Shown here piece after piece: positions 38,326-49,493 of a DNA stretch of 64,000 nt. The stretch covers positions 1 through 64,000 of the forward strand of contig NZ_FORD01000016.1 of the NCBI RefSeq assembly GCF_900113925.1, read 5' to 3'. Origin of the DNA: Nitrosomonas sp. Nm34 (GTDB lineage Bacteria > Pseudomonadota > Gammaproteobacteria > Burkholderiales > Nitrosomonadaceae). Position 1 is the stretch's first letter; each line of letters begins with the position of its first letter. Made by a program: the position numbers and the translations under genes. The notes under the pieces were generated by a model. That model made no database searches and was not told where the DNA came from. It worked only from the letters and a program-made list of their open reading frames with translations.

Positions 38326-39777
38326 TTAATATCGATATGCTTCTGGTTTGTAAGGGCCTTTTTTATCCAGATTAAGGTATTGCGCTTGTTCGCTGGTTAA
38401 TTCGGTCAGTTTTGCGCCCAGCTTGCCAAGGTGTAGGCGCGCTACTTTTTCATCCAGATGCTTAGGAAGCACATACACTTTTTTCTGATAACTTTCTCCA
38501 TTTTGCCAAAGCTCAATTTGCGCCAATACCTGGTTGGTAAAGGAACTGGACATGACAAAGGAAGGATGACCCGTTGCACAGCCCAGGTTGACTAACCTAC
38601 CTTGTGCCAATACAATAACCCGACGGCCTGTCGGGAAAATGACATGATCCACCTGCGGTTTGATATTTTCCCATTGATATTGCTGAATTGAAGCAATATC
38701 GATTTCAGAATCAAAATGTCCAATGTTACAGATAATTGCCTGGTCTTTCATTTTCAGCATATGATCATGACAAATCACCCGAATATTACCCGTTGCCGTC
38801 ACAAAAATATCCGCCTGATCGCATGCATCCTCCATCGTTACCACACGATAACCTTCCATAGCGGCTTGCAATGCACAGATTGGGTCGATTTCAGTAATCC
38901 AGACAGTGGCCCCTAAACCCCGCAGTGATTGTGCGCAGCCTTTGCCCACATCACCATAGCCACATATTACTGCAATTTTCCCGGCAATCATGACGTCAGT
39001 AGCACGCTTGATACCGTCCACTAGCGATTCCCGGCAGCCATACAAGTTATCAAATTTAGATTTGGTGACTGAATCGTTAACATTAAACGCGGGGAATGGT
39101 AAAGCTTCCCTTTTTTGCATTTCATACAAGCGATGGACCCCTGTGGTCGTTTCCTCCGTGACGCCTCTGATGCTGGCAAGCTTTTCAGAATACCAGTGAG
39201 GTTGACTGTTAATTCGTGATTTGATCGCTGCAAACAATACACGCTCTTCTTCATTGGTGGGATTTGCAATAACAGAAGGTTCTTTCTCGGCTTTACTTCC
39301 AAGTGTTAGAAGTAAGGTCGCATCCCCCCCATCATCCAGAATCATATTTGCGTTACCGGCTTTGCCATCTTGCGACCATTCAAAAATAAGGTGAGCATAT
39401 TCCCAGTAATCTTCCAGTGATTCACCTTTATAGGCAAAAACCGGGATATTTTTTGCCGCAATGGCTGCTGCTGCATGGTCTTGCGTTGAAAAGATATTGC
39501 AAGAGGCCCAGCGTACCTCAGCGCCTAAAGTAACAAGTGTTTCAATCAATACTGCCGTCTGAATCGTCATATGTAAAGATCCCGCGATGCGCGCCTCTCT
39601 CAGCGGTTTCTGGTCTGCATATTCATGACGCAATGCCATTAAGCCTGGCATTTCCGTTTCAGCAATAGCTATTTCTTTTCTTCCCCACTCTGCCAGGGAA
39701 ATATCAGCAACTTTGTAATCAGTAAATTGGCTTCGAGAAATATCAGCAATTTTCAAATCAGTAGATTGGCCGTTCAT
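38326..39777 (-). CDS. ahcY: S-adenosylhomocysteine hydrolase
   Basis: A 483-residue enzyme with NAD-binding [19 protein letters not shown] (about 263-281), [17 protein letters not shown] (about 223-239) and the C-terminal [15 protein letters not shown]. It splits S-adenosylhomocysteine to homocysteine and adenosine. An SAH riboswitch lies directly upstream. GGAG is 10-13 bases before the ATG. At the N-terminus the segment TDLKIADIS is followed by TDYKVADIS, a short tandem duplication; the second copy is the one that normally starts the conserved domain. Confidence 0.96.
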   Translation of the reverse strand: MNGQSTDLKIADISRSQFTDYKVADISLAEWGRKEIAIAETEMPGLMALRHEYADQKPLREARIAGSLHMTIQTAVLIETLVTLGAEVRWASCNIFSTQDHAAAAIAAKNIPVFAYKGESLEDYWEYAHLIFEWSQDGKAGNANMILDDGGDATLLLTLGSKAEKEPSVIANPTNEEERVLFAAIKSRINSQPHWYSEKLASIRGVTEETTTGVHRLYEMQKREALPFPAFNVNDSVTKSKFDNLYGCRESLVDGIKRATDVMIAGKIAVICGYGDVGKGCAQSLRGLGATVWITEIDPICALQAAMEGYRVVTMEDACDQADIFVTATGNIRVICHDHMLKMKDQAIICNIGHFDSEIDIASIQQYQWENIKPQVDHVIFPTGRRVIVLAQGRLVNLGCATGHPSFVMSSSFTNQVLAQIELWQNGESYQKKVYVLPKHLDEKVARLHLGKLGAKLTELTSEQAQYLNLDKKGPYKPEAYRY

Positions 39778-39797
39778 AGTTCACATCTCCAAAAATG

Positions 39798-39872
39798 AAC
39801 GAGCGCCGTTAGGTTGCTATCCTCATATACTGAGCCTCACGGATAGGTACCCGTTGCAGCGCTCCTCAGTCT
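39798..39872 (-). ncRNA. S-adenosylhomocysteine (SAH) riboswitch
   Basis: On the minus strand, read from about 39870 down, the sequence has the SAH riboswitch core: CTGAGGAGCGCTGCAACGGG, a variable hairpin, GTGAGGCTCAG, then a second variable hairpin and AACGGCGCTCG. CTGAG pairs with CTCAG to form P1, and GAGCGC near the 5' end pairs with GCGCTC at the 3' end as the pseudoknot-like P4. It ends about 20 bases before the ahcY start. In this class SAH binding turns on ahcY expression so that SAH is removed. Found by consensus recognition; it lies between metK and ahcY. Confidence 0.9.
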
Positions 39873-39950
39873 ACAGGAAAAATTAAGCTTATACTTAAAT
39901 AAGGTAGGGATAATTTCAGCTAGTCGATTTTGTTCTAAAAATGAAATCAA

Positions 39951-41114
39951 TTAGATGCCAGCATCAGCGCGAAGCTGGGCAGCCATATCCGTTGCTTCCC
40001 AGGTAAAATCCGGATCATCCCGTCCAAAATGACCATAGGCAGCAGTTTTTGTATAAATCGGTCGTAACAGATTAAGTCGATGGATAATGGCTCTTGGACG
40101 CAAATCAAAATGTTGTTCTATTAGCTTGGCAAGTTTTTCATCTGAAATTTTCCCGGTACCAAACGTTTCAACCATCAGAGAGACCGGGCGAGCCACACCA
40201 ATAGCATACGCGACCTGGACTTCACATTTAGAGGCAAGTCCAGCGGCCACGATATTTTTTGCAACATGACGTACAGCATAAGCAGCGGAACGATCTACCT
40301 TGGAAGGATCTTTACCCGAGAAAGCACCGCCACCATGATGCGCAGCACCACCATAAGTATCGACAATGATCTTGCGGCCTGTTAAACCACAATCACCCAT
40401 CGGTCCGCCGACCACAAAGCGTCCTGTCGGATTAATCAGATACCGGGTATTTCCATTCAACATTTCTTTGGGAAGTACTGGCTTAATGATTTCTTCGATA
40501 ACTGCCTCACTCAGGGCAGCATAAGAAATATCTGGATCATGTTGAGTGGAGATGACAACTGTATCTATCCGCTGCGGCTTACCGTCGATATATTTAACCG
40601 ATACTTGAGATTTGGCATCAGGCCGCAACCAGGGTAAACGCCCGTTTTTTCTTAATTGTGATTGTCGTTCCATCAAACGATGAGCATAATAAATGGGCAT
40701 CGGCATTAATTGTGGGGTTTCCGCACATGCAAAACCAAACATTAGTCCTTGATCACCTGCACCCTGATCCATTTCTTCTTCTTTACTACGGTTAACGCCT
40801 TGTGCAATGTCAGGTGATTGTCTATTAAATGCGGTTAATACAGCACAGGTATTCCAATCAAAACCAATCTCAGAGCTGGTATAACCTATTTTTTTAACGG
40901 TTTCACGCGCAATTACATTGTAATCGACTGACGCATGTGTTGTAATTTCACCTGATAGAACAATTAGACCTGTGCTACACATTGTTTCACAGGCAACGCG
41001 TGCGTTTGTATCATGACTTAATATAGCATCTAAAACTGCATCTGATATTTGGTCTGCAACCTTGTCAGGATGTCCTTCAGAAACAGATTCAGAAGTAAAA
41101 AGATATTCACTCAT
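39951..41114 (-). CDS. metK: S-adenosylmethionine synthetase
   Basis: A 387-residue enzyme: opening [22 protein letters not shown] split over ATP-binding residues, [12 protein letters not shown] (about 118-129), the P-loop-like [19 protein letters not shown] (about 264-282) and [13 protein letters not shown] at the C-terminus. It makes SAM from methionine and ATP. It is upstream of the riboswitch and ahcY on the same strand and divergent from gltX, with a repeat element between. Confidence 0.96.
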   Translation of the reverse strand: MSEYLFTSESVSEGHPDKVADQISDAVLDAILSHDTNARVACETMCSTGLIVLSGEITTHASVDYNVIARETVKKIGYTSSEIGFDWNTCAVLTAFNRQSPDIAQGVNRSKEEEMDQGAGDQGLMFGFACAETPQLMPMPIYYAHRLMERQSQLRKNGRLPWLRPDAKSQVSVKYIDGKPQRIDTVVISTQHDPDISYAALSEAVIEEIIKPVLPKEMLNGNTRYLINPTGRFVVGGPMGDCGLTGRKIIVDTYGGAAHHGGGAFSGKDPSKVDRSAAYAVRHVAKNIVAAGLASKCEVQVAYAIGVARPVSLMVETFGTGKISDEKLAKLIEQHFDLRPRAIIHRLNLLRPIYTKTAAYGHFGRDDPDFTWEATDMAAQLRADAGI

Positions 41115-41181
41115 GTTATTAGAAATTTTTTTAAAGTTGCTCAGTATAGCAAATAGTTTGAAATTAAATAAAAGAATAAAG

Positions 41182-41359
41182 GAGACCTCTAAAAAATCAA
41201 AGTTCTAAACAAGACAAGGTGAGCACCAAAAATGTTGCCACAGCCTATCACTGGTAGGTAAGGAAACATTTTTTGTGAACAACGAAGTATGGTGGCGAAG
41301 CGGGGTAAGCAGGCAATCCTCGAAGTGGATGCTCGCAAATATGAATTTTTAGAGGTGCC
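41182..41359 (+). repeat. 178-bp repeat family, copy 3
   Basis: The ends are GAGACCTCTAAAAA and TTTTTAGAGGTGCC. The interior matches the copy at 28104 nearly base for base in AGTTCTAAACAAGACAAGG, CACAGCCTATCACTGGTAGG and GATGCTCGCAAATAT. It sits between the divergent metK and gltX genes, so it lies in or near both promoter regions. Confidence 0.8.
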
Positions 41360-41494
41360 CTAAAGCAAGATCAGTAAGCTGTATTGATTTCGGTTTTTTT
41401 GTTAAAAATAAAAATATATTCCACCAGAACACTATCTTGCGTAATTGCAAGCATTGTTCTGTTTCTAATTGACATTACTCATCGCATTTTCACA

Positions 41495-42886
41495 ATGGTA
41501 CGTACACGATTTGCACCTAGCCCTACAGGCTATCTTCATATTGGAGGGGCCAGGACAGCCCTTTTTTCCTGGGCATTTGCCCGTAAACATGGCGGTAAAT
41601 TTATTTTAAGAATTGAAGATACCGATCTTGAGCGCTCAACTCAACTATCAGTGCAAGCCATCCTTGATGGGATGGCATGGTTAGGTCTTGATTATGATGA
41701 AGGCCCCTTTTATCAAATGCAGAGATTGGCGCGTTATCATGAAGTGGCTGAGCAATTGCTGCAAAACAATCTTGCTTATCGCTGCTACGCCAGCAAAGAG
41801 GAGCTGGATTTGTTGCGAGAACAACAACGTGCTGCAGGGTTGAAACCAAGATACGATGGACGTTGGCGGGATGCAAAACAGCCCCCCCCAGCCGAAGTCA
41901 AGCCAGTTATCCGCTTTAAGAATCCCACAGAGGGACATGTCGTCTTTGATGATCTGGTCAAGGGTAAAATTGTGGTAGCGAACAGCGAGCTTGATGATCT
42001 GGTTCTGCTGAGAAGTGATGGCATCCCGACTTATAATTTTGGTGTGATAGTGGATGATCTGGATATGAATATCAGTCATGTCATTCGTGGTGATGATCAT
42101 GTCAACAATACCCCACGGCAAATTAATATTCTTAAAGCACTGGACGCTCCCATACCTCAGTATGCGCATGTGCCCATGATATTAGGAGCAGATGGTGAAA
42201 GATTATCTAAACGGCATGGAGCCGTTTCAGTGATGCACTATCATGAAGAAGGCTATTTACCTGAAGCTATGATAAATTATCTTGCACGACTTGGGTGGTC
42301 TCATGGTGATGAAGAAATATTCAATACTGATCAGTTGATTGAGTGGTTTGATTTAGCCACAATAAGTCGTTCTCCAGCAAAGTTTAACCCGGAAAAGCTG
42401 ATGTGGCTGAATCAGCACTATCTTAAAAACAAAGATGATGTGCATATAGCCGAATTGATGACACCGTTTCTTGAGCAAGACGGCTGTCATATCCCAAATC
42501 AGCAATATTTATTAAAAGTAATTAATCTGCTGAAAGAAAGAGTCAATACGATTAGCGAACTTGCCGATGCGGCTGTCTATTTTTTTCGCCCACTAGAACC
42601 CTCGTATGACCTCAAAGCGCAGTATTTCAATCCGGAGGCAAAATCCATCCTGCTTTATTTAATCGATAAATTTAACTCGCTTGATTGGAACCGTCAGGCT
42701 ATCCATGATGAAATTAAGAAAGCAGCAGCCACATTTAATGTCAAATTACCAAAGGTAGCGATGCCTTTGCGTATAGTGATAACAGGCGAGACACAAACGC
42801 CTTCAATAGATGCCATATTGGAGTTGCTCGGCAGAACAGAAACCCTGAAGCGAATAAAACAACAAATATCTTACTTTCCAGATTGA
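41495..42886 (+). CDS. gltX: Glutamyl-tRNA synthetase
   Basis: A 463-residue class I synthetase with VRTRFAPSPTGYLHIGGAR (HIGH motif HIGG) and the KMSKS-type LSKRHGAVSV (about 242-251). Length matches bacterial GltX. The ATG at 41495 is chosen because conserved sequence begins there; the frame is open 37 codons upstream, with hydrophobic sequence unlike any GltX. The tRNA-Glu gene, its substrate, lies 162 bases downstream. Confidence 0.95.
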   Translation: MVRTRFAPSPTGYLHIGGARTALFSWAFARKHGGKFILRIEDTDLERSTQLSVQAILDGMAWLGLDYDEGPFYQMQRLARYHEVAEQLLQNNLAYRCYASKEELDLLREQQRAAGLKPRYDGRWRDAKQPPPAEVKPVIRFKNPTEGHVVFDDLVKGKIVVANSELDDLVLLRSDGIPTYNFGVIVDDLDMNISHVIRGDDHVNNTPRQINILKALDAPIPQYAHVPMILGADGERLSKRHGAVSVMHYHEEGYLPEAMINYLARLGWSHGDEEIFNTDQLIEWFDLATISRSPAKFNPEKLMWLNQHYLKNKDDVHIAELMTPFLEQDGCHIPNQQYLLKVINLLKERVNTISELADAAVYFFRPLEPSYDLKAQYFNPEAKSILLYLIDKFNSLDWNRQAIHDEIKKAAATFNVKLPKVAMPLRIVITGETQTPSIDAILELLGRTETLKRIKQQISYFPD

Positions 42887-42939
42887 TCTTCAACTTTACA
42901 ATAACCAAGTGTCCCAGTATAATCCTTTCTCCTTCAGTC

Positions 42940-43015
<76 letters not shown>

Positions 43016-43048
43016 GTATCTCTCGCTAGTCGTTGTAAATATATTCTG

Positions 43049-43124
43049 GTCCCCATCGTCTAGAGGCCTAGGACATCACCCTTTCACGGTGAGTACAGGG
43101 GTTCGAATCCCCTTGGGGACGCCA
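43049..43124 (+). tRNA. tRNA-Glu (anticodon TTC)
   Basis: A 76-nt cloverleaf with CCA encoded. The acceptor GTCCCCA pairs with TGGGGAC, the anticodon arm is TCACC-CTTTCAC-GGTGA, and the T arm is GGGTTCGAATCCC-like. It lies 33 bases after tRNA-Ala, likely one transcript. A 103-bp repeat follows 22 bases later. Confidence 0.97.
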
Positions 43125-43146
43125 CTATATGAAGGTATTCATGGGA

Positions 43147-43249
43147 ATTCCATTTCCCAATCAAACATGACGCGAAGGCGAGCCGCAGACAGTATCAATC
43201 ATACGGCAAGGTGAAGCCGACAAAGTCAGTTTTGATTTAGAAATGGAAT
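43147..43249 (+). repeat. 103-bp MITE-like family, copy B
   Basis: This is the best-preserved copy: ends ATTCCATTTCCCAATCAAA and TTTGATTTAGAAATGGAAT, which are inverted repeats with two mismatches, around the shared core GACGCGAAGGCGAGCCGCAG. It lies just downstream of tRNA-Glu, where it may act as a 3' structure for the tRNA transcript. Confidence 0.88.
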
Positions 43250-43324
43250 AAGATTAAACCTTAGCATGAATACCCAATCAAGCAACTACTTCGCTTTCCA
43301 TTTCACCTGAATAAGAGCGTTCTT

Positions 43325-43347
43325 GGGAATGCTCGCAAATTTTTTAC
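43325..43347 (+). repeat. Possible end fragment of the 178-bp repeat
   Basis: GGAATGCTCGCAAATTTTTTA resembles the right end of the 178-bp family (GGATGCTCGCAAATATGGATTTTTA with a gap). It is short, so chance similarity is possible. Confidence 0.3.
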
Positions 43348-43359
43348 ATCGGTCTCAAT

Positions 43360-44349
43360 GTGAAATCACTTACATTTGCTATTTTAAGACGATTAAGTGA
43401 TGGCGAGTTTCATTCAGGAACAGAGCTTTCTCAAATTCTGGGGGTATCACGCTCCAGCATCTCAAATGCTTTGCATGATCTTGATCGATTAGGGCTGGTT
43501 ATTCACAAAATTCAAGGCCGTGGTTATCGCTGGCTTAATCCCGTGCAATGGCTGAACACAGCCATGATTCAGACGCATCTTGCGGGGGAGTCAGATCGCT
43601 TTCATATTCAGGTCCTCGACATTACAGAATCTACTAACACTTTACTGCTGCATGAGATCACAAGAAACCATATCATCCATGATGGAAAAATTCATGTCAT
43701 TGCTGCTGAGTTACAAACTCAGGGACGGGGACGCCGAGGACGGCAATGGTATACAGGCTTAGGAGACAGCCTGACTTTTTCATTATCGTGGCAGTTCCAG
43801 CGAGGGGTCAATTTTCTCTCTGGCTTAAGTTTAGCCATTGGTGTAGCAATTATTCGAGCATTAATGGCAGTCGGGATCAAGGGTGTGACGCTAAAATGGC
43901 CTAACGATCTGCTGTTTGAGTTTATTAAGCTTGGAGGCGTGTTAATTGAGTTGCAGGGCGACATGCTTGGACCGGCTACGGCAGTTATTGGTATCGGAAT
44001 CAATCTAAGATTGCCTGATCATATTAAAAATAAGATAGACCAAGAGACGACTGATCTCTATTCCATTGTTCAGGAAGTTCCTGATCGCAATAAATTGTTG
44101 GCTGTTTTATTGGGAGAATTGGTGGCGACATTAAATACATTTGATCAGAAGGGCTTCTCGCTATTTAAGGATGAATGGATACGTTATCATGCCTTTGAGA
44201 ATAAACTGATTGAGTTGCATCTACCAAATGGCTCTATACAGCAAGGTATTGCCCATGGTGTTGCGCCTGATGGATCATTACTGGTAAATACTTTAATGGG
44301 CGAGCAAAGCTTCCATGGTGGCGAGATCAGTCTGCGTAAATTAGACTGA
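43360..44349 (+). CDS. birA: Biotin-protein ligase / biotin operon repressor BirA
   Basis: A 329-residue bifunctional protein. The N-terminal winged helix (about 5-60) has SGTELSQILGVSRSSISNAL. The ligase domain has VLDITESTNTLLL, the biotinyl-AMP loop QGRGRRGRQW (about 119-128), LKWPNDLLF (about 179) and IGIGINLRL. It attaches biotin to carboxylase subunits and, given the HTH domain, may repress biotin genes such as the bio operon at 56-60 kb. The start is GTG. coaX follows after 10 bases. Confidence 0.93.
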   Translation: MKSLTFAILRRLSDGEFHSGTELSQILGVSRSSISNALHDLDRLGLVIHKIQGRGYRWLNPVQWLNTAMIQTHLAGESDRFHIQVLDITESTNTLLLHEITRNHIIHDGKIHVIAAELQTQGRGRRGRQWYTGLGDSLTFSLSWQFQRGVNFLSGLSLAIGVAIIRALMAVGIKGVTLKWPNDLLFEFIKLGGVLIELQGDMLGPATAVIGIGINLRLPDHIKNKIDQETTDLYSIVQEVPDRNKLLAVLLGELVATLNTFDQKGFSLFKDEWIRYHAFENKLIELHLPNGSIQQGIAHGVAPDGSLLVNTLMGEQSFHGGEISLRKLD

Positions 44350-44359
44350 AATAAATGCT

Positions 44360-45109
44360 ATGCCTTATCTTCTAGCTATAGATTCGGGTAATACTGCTAT
44401 CAAGTGGGGGTTACACAATGGTAATGACTGGCATGAACGCGGAAGCGTTACTCAGAATCAACGTGTATTGCTGAGCCAGATTTGGCGAGATGTGCCGGAG
44501 CCATCCGCTATTATTGTTTCCAATGTGGCAGGGCCTTCAGCTGAATCGGCACTATTAAATTTGTTTGCTATTTGGAAAGCCATCCCGCATTGGATCTCAG
44601 CGGCTGCTGATCAATGTGGTGTTAAGAATCGCTACTCAAATCCAGCGCAATTGGGTAGCGACCGCTGGGCAGCTTTGATCGCTGCATGGAGAATGAAACA
44701 ACAGGGCTGTCTGGTGGTCAATGTAGGGACTGCTATGACAGTCGATACTCTCTCTGATAGAGGAGAGTTTTTGGGTGGAATTATTTTGCCTGGCTTTGAG
44801 TTAATGAAACAGGTATTAGCACACCAGACGGCATTGTTAACTTTAAAAGAAGGTCGCTTTCAAGATTTTCCGGTTAACACGGCAGATGCTATTCACAGCG
44901 GAATAGTTCATGCATTGACAGGTACGCTTGACCATATGTATACATTGCTTTCCACTTATCTGGATCGCGATACTATCCACTGTATTATTAGCGGTGGAGG
45001 CGCTGCCTTATTGTTACCTTATATTAAAATTCCTACCATGAGTGCGGATAATTTGGTGCTGGAAGGATTAAAGATAATTGCCCAAGAAAAACCTGAAATA
45101 GCTTGGTAG
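44360..45109 (+). CDS. coaX: Type III pantothenate kinase
   Basis: A 249-residue kinase of the ASKHA fold: [15 protein letters not shown] at the start (phosphate 1), [14 protein letters not shown] (about 94-107), [24 protein letters not shown] with the phosphate-2 and catalytic acidic residues, and a C-terminal [10 protein letters not shown]. It catalyses the first step of coenzyme A synthesis. The birA-coaX pair is widespread in betaproteobacteria. Confidence 0.93.
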   Translation: MPYLLAIDSGNTAIKWGLHNGNDWHERGSVTQNQRVLLSQIWRDVPEPSAIIVSNVAGPSAESALLNLFAIWKAIPHWISAAADQCGVKNRYSNPAQLGSDRWAALIAAWRMKQQGCLVVNVGTAMTVDTLSDRGEFLGGIILPGFELMKQVLAHQTALLTLKEGRFQDFPVNTADAIHSGIVHALTGTLDHMYTLLSTYLDRDTIHCIISGGGAALLLPYIKIPTMSADNLVLEGLKIIAQEKPEIAW

Positions 45110-45120
45110 AAAATAAGTAT

Positions 45121-45843
45121 ATGTCATTATTTCAAAATATCCATTTTTATACTACCGTCAATCGGTTAGTAGACTTACCTCGAGCATCTGGTCTGGAGGT
45201 TGCTTTTGCTGGACGTTCAAATGCGGGTAAATCCAGTGCCATTAATACGCTTGCCAAACGTGGTCGTCTTGCTCATGTAAGTAAAACACCCGGCCGAACC
45301 CAGCATATCAACTTTTTTCAACTCGGGGATAGTCACTTTCTGGTTGATCTTCCTGGCTATGGTTATGCCAAAGTGCCTTTAGCCATCCGTCAGCATTGGG
45401 AGCATCTCCTCAGCACTTATCTGCAGACTCGTGGTGTGCTATACGGCATGGTGCTCATTATGGATATTCGTCACCCTTTAACCAAGCTTGATCTCCAGAT
45501 GCTGGAGTGGTTTTTGCTCACAAAAAAACCAGTGCATATTCTATTAACCAAAGCAGATAAATTGAGTCGCAATCAAGCGGCTTGCGTGCTGAAAAAAGTA
45601 AGACATTTTTTAACTGAACGATATCCACACTGTACAGTGCAGCTTTTTTCCAGCATGATGGGGTATGGTATTGAAGAGGCTACCGCAATTTTAACGGATT
45701 GGTTTGGGCCAGCCGGAGCAAAGATTGATCAGCATCATATTGAATTAGAGGCAAAAAAAACCCCGGTTAAAGGGGAAAAACCGGGGGGAATCGCCTTATA
45801 TCAAAGGCCCCGCCTCAGGGAGGGAAGGCGAGAGACGAGTTAA
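45121..45843 (+). CDS. engB: Ribosome biogenesis GTPase YihA/YsxC (EngB)
   Basis: A 240-residue GTPase with P-loop [12 protein letters not shown] (about 31-42), G3 DLPGYG, G4 TKAD and switch sequence [12 protein letters not shown]. It assists 50S assembly. The ATG at 45121 is used because conserved sequence starts there; a TTG at 45103 overlaps coaX. The last 35 or so residues (after about 205) are a basic, low-complexity tail longer than in E. coli; its DNA contains a hairpin with a terminator on the opposite strand. Confidence 0.93.
   Translation: MSLFQNIHFYTTVNRLVDLPRASGLEVAFAGRSNAGKSSAINTLAKRGRLAHVSKTPGRTQHINFFQLGDSHFLVDLPGYGYAKVPLAIRQHWEHLLSTYLQTRGVLYGMVLIMDIRHPLTKLDLQMLEWFLLTKKPVHILLTKADKLSRNQAACVLKKVRHFLTERYPHCTVQLFSSMMGYGIEEATAILTDWFGPAGAKIDQHHIELEAKKTPVKGEKPGGIALYQRPRLREGRRETS
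45753..45786 (-). terminator. Canonical terminator on the antisense strand inside engB
   Basis: Read on the minus strand, CCCCGGTT and AACCGGGG (complements of 45779-45786 and 45761-45768) form a perfect 8-bp GC-rich stem with a 10-base loop, followed by eight T residues (45753-45760). On the plus strand the same stem has no T-run after it. It would stop transcripts coming leftward from the hemB-mrcA side. Confidence 0.7.
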
Positions 45844-45848
45844 ATATC

Positions 45849-45877
45849 GCCTCCCCTTAAGAGGCAAAATTTTTTAG
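45849..45877 (+). terminator. Weak terminator after engB
   Basis: GCCTC (45849-45853) and GAGGC (45861-45865) with AAAATTTTTT behind, starting six bases after the engB stop. The stem is only 5 bp. Confidence 0.45.
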
Positions 45878-45910
45878 TAAGTTCCATATTAATATTTTAT
45901 TTTTTGATGA

Positions 45911-46924
<1,014 letters not shown>

Positions 46925-46941
46925 ACCTGAGAGATCCTCTT

Positions 46942-49257
46942 TCAGTATAACTGATTCCATAGCGCTTCTATCGAGTCAAAATCCTCAGTAGGTAACTCAG
47001 CCTGAGGGGGGAGCTGTTCGTTGAAAAAATATTCGCTCATCGCTCCTCTCTCTTCTCTCAAGCCGGTTTCCGGATTAATTCTGGCTATCATGATGCCTTG
47101 GGGAGGAGTATAAGTCGCAACAGGGATATCTTTTAACGCCTTTTCCATATAGTTTATCCAGATGGGTAAAGCGACACGTCCTCCGGTTTCATTCTTACCC
47201 AATGTTTTAGGTTCATCAAACCCCGCCCAGCTTACCGTGACCAAATTCTTCTGAAAACCACAAAACCAGGTATCAATAAAATTACTGGTTGTGCCTGTTT
47301 TTCCTGCGATATCCTTGCGACCGAGTCTTTTTGCCATGGTGGCTGTTCCTCGTTGAATCACATCTTGCATCATACTGGTCATCAGAAAGGCATTCCGTGG
47401 ATCAATCACCTGCTTAGCATTCATCCCGGCAATAACAGGTTGAGCATTTTCAAGAATTCTACCCTCATCATCTTCTATTCTTTCGATGAAGTAAGGATGA
47501 ATGCGAAAACCGCCGTTAGCAAACGTGGCATACCCAACGGCCATTTGCAGGGGGGTTACAGAGCCTGCTCCCAGCGCCATGGGTAAAAAAGGAGGGTGAC
47601 GATCACTATCAAAACCAAAGCGAGTAATATAATCCTGGGCGTAGCGCAGTCCAATGGATTGAAGAATTCGAACGGATGCCAGATTTTTTGAATGAGTCAG
47701 TGCAACGCGCATGCGTATTGGACCGCTGAACTTGCCATCAAAATTTTTAGGTTCCCAAGACTTGCTACCCGTTTGCGCCGCATCGAAAAATAAAGGCGCA
47801 TCGTTGATGATCGTTGCGGGTGTAAATCCTTTTTCCAGTGAAGCGGAGTAAATGAATGGTTTGAAGCTGGAGCCTGGTTGTCTCCATGCTTGGGTGACAT
47901 GATTAAACTGATTGAGATTGAAATCAAATCCTCCGGCCAGAGCACGAATCATCCCATCAATCGGATCAATGGCAACGAGTGCGGCTTCAATTTCGGGAAG
48001 TTGGACAATTTGCCAGACATTTTTCTCATTCTTTTGTATCCGGATTAATGCGCCTGGACGAATTCGCTGGTTACCAATCTTAGGGTCATCGGTAAGAAAT
48101 CTTTTGGCAAACTTGAGTCCATCTCCGCTAATCTGTATCACTTCTCCACCCTTATGATAAGCTTTAACAGAATTTAAGCTGGTGGTTAGCACTACAGCAA
48201 TGAACATATCGTAGCTATCATGAAATGGTTGCAGCGCTTCTTCCAGATTTTTTTTCAGGTTAGCATCATTTCTGGGTAAATCAATGAACCCTTCTGGGCC
48301 TCGATAACCATGACGGCTATCATATTCTAATGCGCCTTTACGCAGTGCTTGATTAGCGGCCTCTTGATCTGATTTTCTTACAGTGGTATAGACTTTAATG
48401 CCACGTGTATAGGCTTCTTCACCAAAGCGTTGATATACTGCTTGTCTGGCCATTTCAACCACGTACTCAGCGGGCATGGCAGAATTCCGTACTTGGCGGT
48501 GTATGGGTAACGGCTGCTTTTCTGACTTGGCTAATTGTTCGTCGGAAATATAGTCAAGTTCGTGCATCCGCTTCAACACATAACGCTGGCGTATCTTTGC
48601 GCGCTCTGGATTAACGACTGGGTTAAATCTTGAGGGGGCCTTGGGTAATCCTGCCAGCATGGCTGCTTCCGCTAAATTAATTTCATCGAGCGATTTTCCA
48701 AAATAAGTTTGAGCTGCGGCTGAGAACCCATAGCTTCTTTGACCCAGATATATCTGATTAATATAGAGTTCTAGAATTTTATCTTTACTTAGACTGTGCT
48801 CAATTTTAAATGCCAGTAAGGCTTCGCTGAATTTTCTCGTCAAGGTTTTTTCTTTGGTCAGAAAAAAATTACGTGCAACCTGCATCGTAATCGTACTGCC
48901 ACCTTGAAGCGCGCCTCCTCCACTGAAATTGGAATAAGCAGCTCGCAGAATACCAATATAATCCACCCCGCCGTGCTGATAGAAACGGTCATCCTCAGCG
49001 GCCACGATGGCTTGTTTAAGATAGGTGGGTGTTTCGTTAATTTTTACAAAATTTCTACGCTCTTCTCCAAATTCACCGATGAGTAACCCTTCCGCGCTAT
49101 AGATCCGTAACGGTATCTTAGGCCGATAATCCATCAAAACTTCGAGCGAAGGTAATGTCGGGATAACAACGAGTGCTGCAAAAACGATTAGCAAAACACC
49201 AATCATGCTTGCTCCCAGCACTGCTAGAAAGAGATAGGCCAGCCAACGAAATAACAT
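46942..49257 (-). CDS. mrcA: Penicillin-binding protein 1A
   Basis: A 771-residue class A PBP. It has an N-terminal membrane anchor (about 8-32), then a family 51 glycosyltransferase domain with AAEDDRFYQHGGVDYIG (catalytic glutamate) and GGSTITMQVARNFFL, an intermediate OB-like region, and the transpeptidase with SSFKPF (nucleophile serine), SKN and KTGTT motifs. It polymerises and cross-links peptidoglycan. It is divergent from pilM, a conserved arrangement in proteobacteria. Confidence 0.95.
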   Translation of the reverse strand: MLFRWLAYLFLAVLGASMIGVLLIVFAALVVIPTLPSLEVLMDYRPKIPLRIYSAEGLLIGEFGEERRNFVKINETPTYLKQAIVAAEDDRFYQHGGVDYIGILRAAYSNFSGGGALQGGSTITMQVARNFFLTKEKTLTRKFSEALLAFKIEHSLSKDKILELYINQIYLGQRSYGFSAAAQTYFGKSLDEINLAEAAMLAGLPKAPSRFNPVVNPERAKIRQRYVLKRMHELDYISDEQLAKSEKQPLPIHRQVRNSAMPAEYVVEMARQAVYQRFGEEAYTRGIKVYTTVRKSDQEAANQALRKGALEYDSRHGYRGPEGFIDLPRNDANLKKNLEEALQPFHDSYDMFIAVVLTTSLNSVKAYHKGGEVIQISGDGLKFAKRFLTDDPKIGNQRIRPGALIRIQKNEKNVWQIVQLPEIEAALVAIDPIDGMIRALAGGFDFNLNQFNHVTQAWRQPGSSFKPFIYSASLEKGFTPATIINDAPLFFDAAQTGSKSWEPKNFDGKFSGPIRMRVALTHSKNLASVRILQSIGLRYAQDYITRFGFDSDRHPPFLPMALGAGSVTPLQMAVGYATFANGGFRIHPYFIERIEDDEGRILENAQPVIAGMNAKQVIDPRNAFLMTSMMQDVIQRGTATMAKRLGRKDIAGKTGTTSNFIDTWFCGFQKNLVTVSWAGFDEPKTLGKNETGGRVALPIWINYMEKALKDIPVATYTPPQGIMIARINPETGLREERGAMSEYFFNEQLPPQAELPTEDFDSIEALWNQLY

Positions 49258-49493
49258 GAGATATAAAATTTCTAACTATGAGGAATAAAAATCAATTGCT
49301 AATTATAGAGGGTATATCTGCTGTTTTTGTATAAATCAAACTCTTTTGGAATCTGCCAGAATAGTTTACCCAGCATATCAGTTTGCTAAAGAAAGTTAGA
49401 TTGACTCGAAGGATTACACATGCCGATGAAAATTTTTGCATGTCATCTGATAATTACAATACCGCACTTTAAAATATTGTTTCTAATAAATCA

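Noticed and set aside
41384-41494. 37-codon N-terminal extension of gltX
   Set aside because: The hydrophobic extension is not found in this family, and the conserved start is at 41495.
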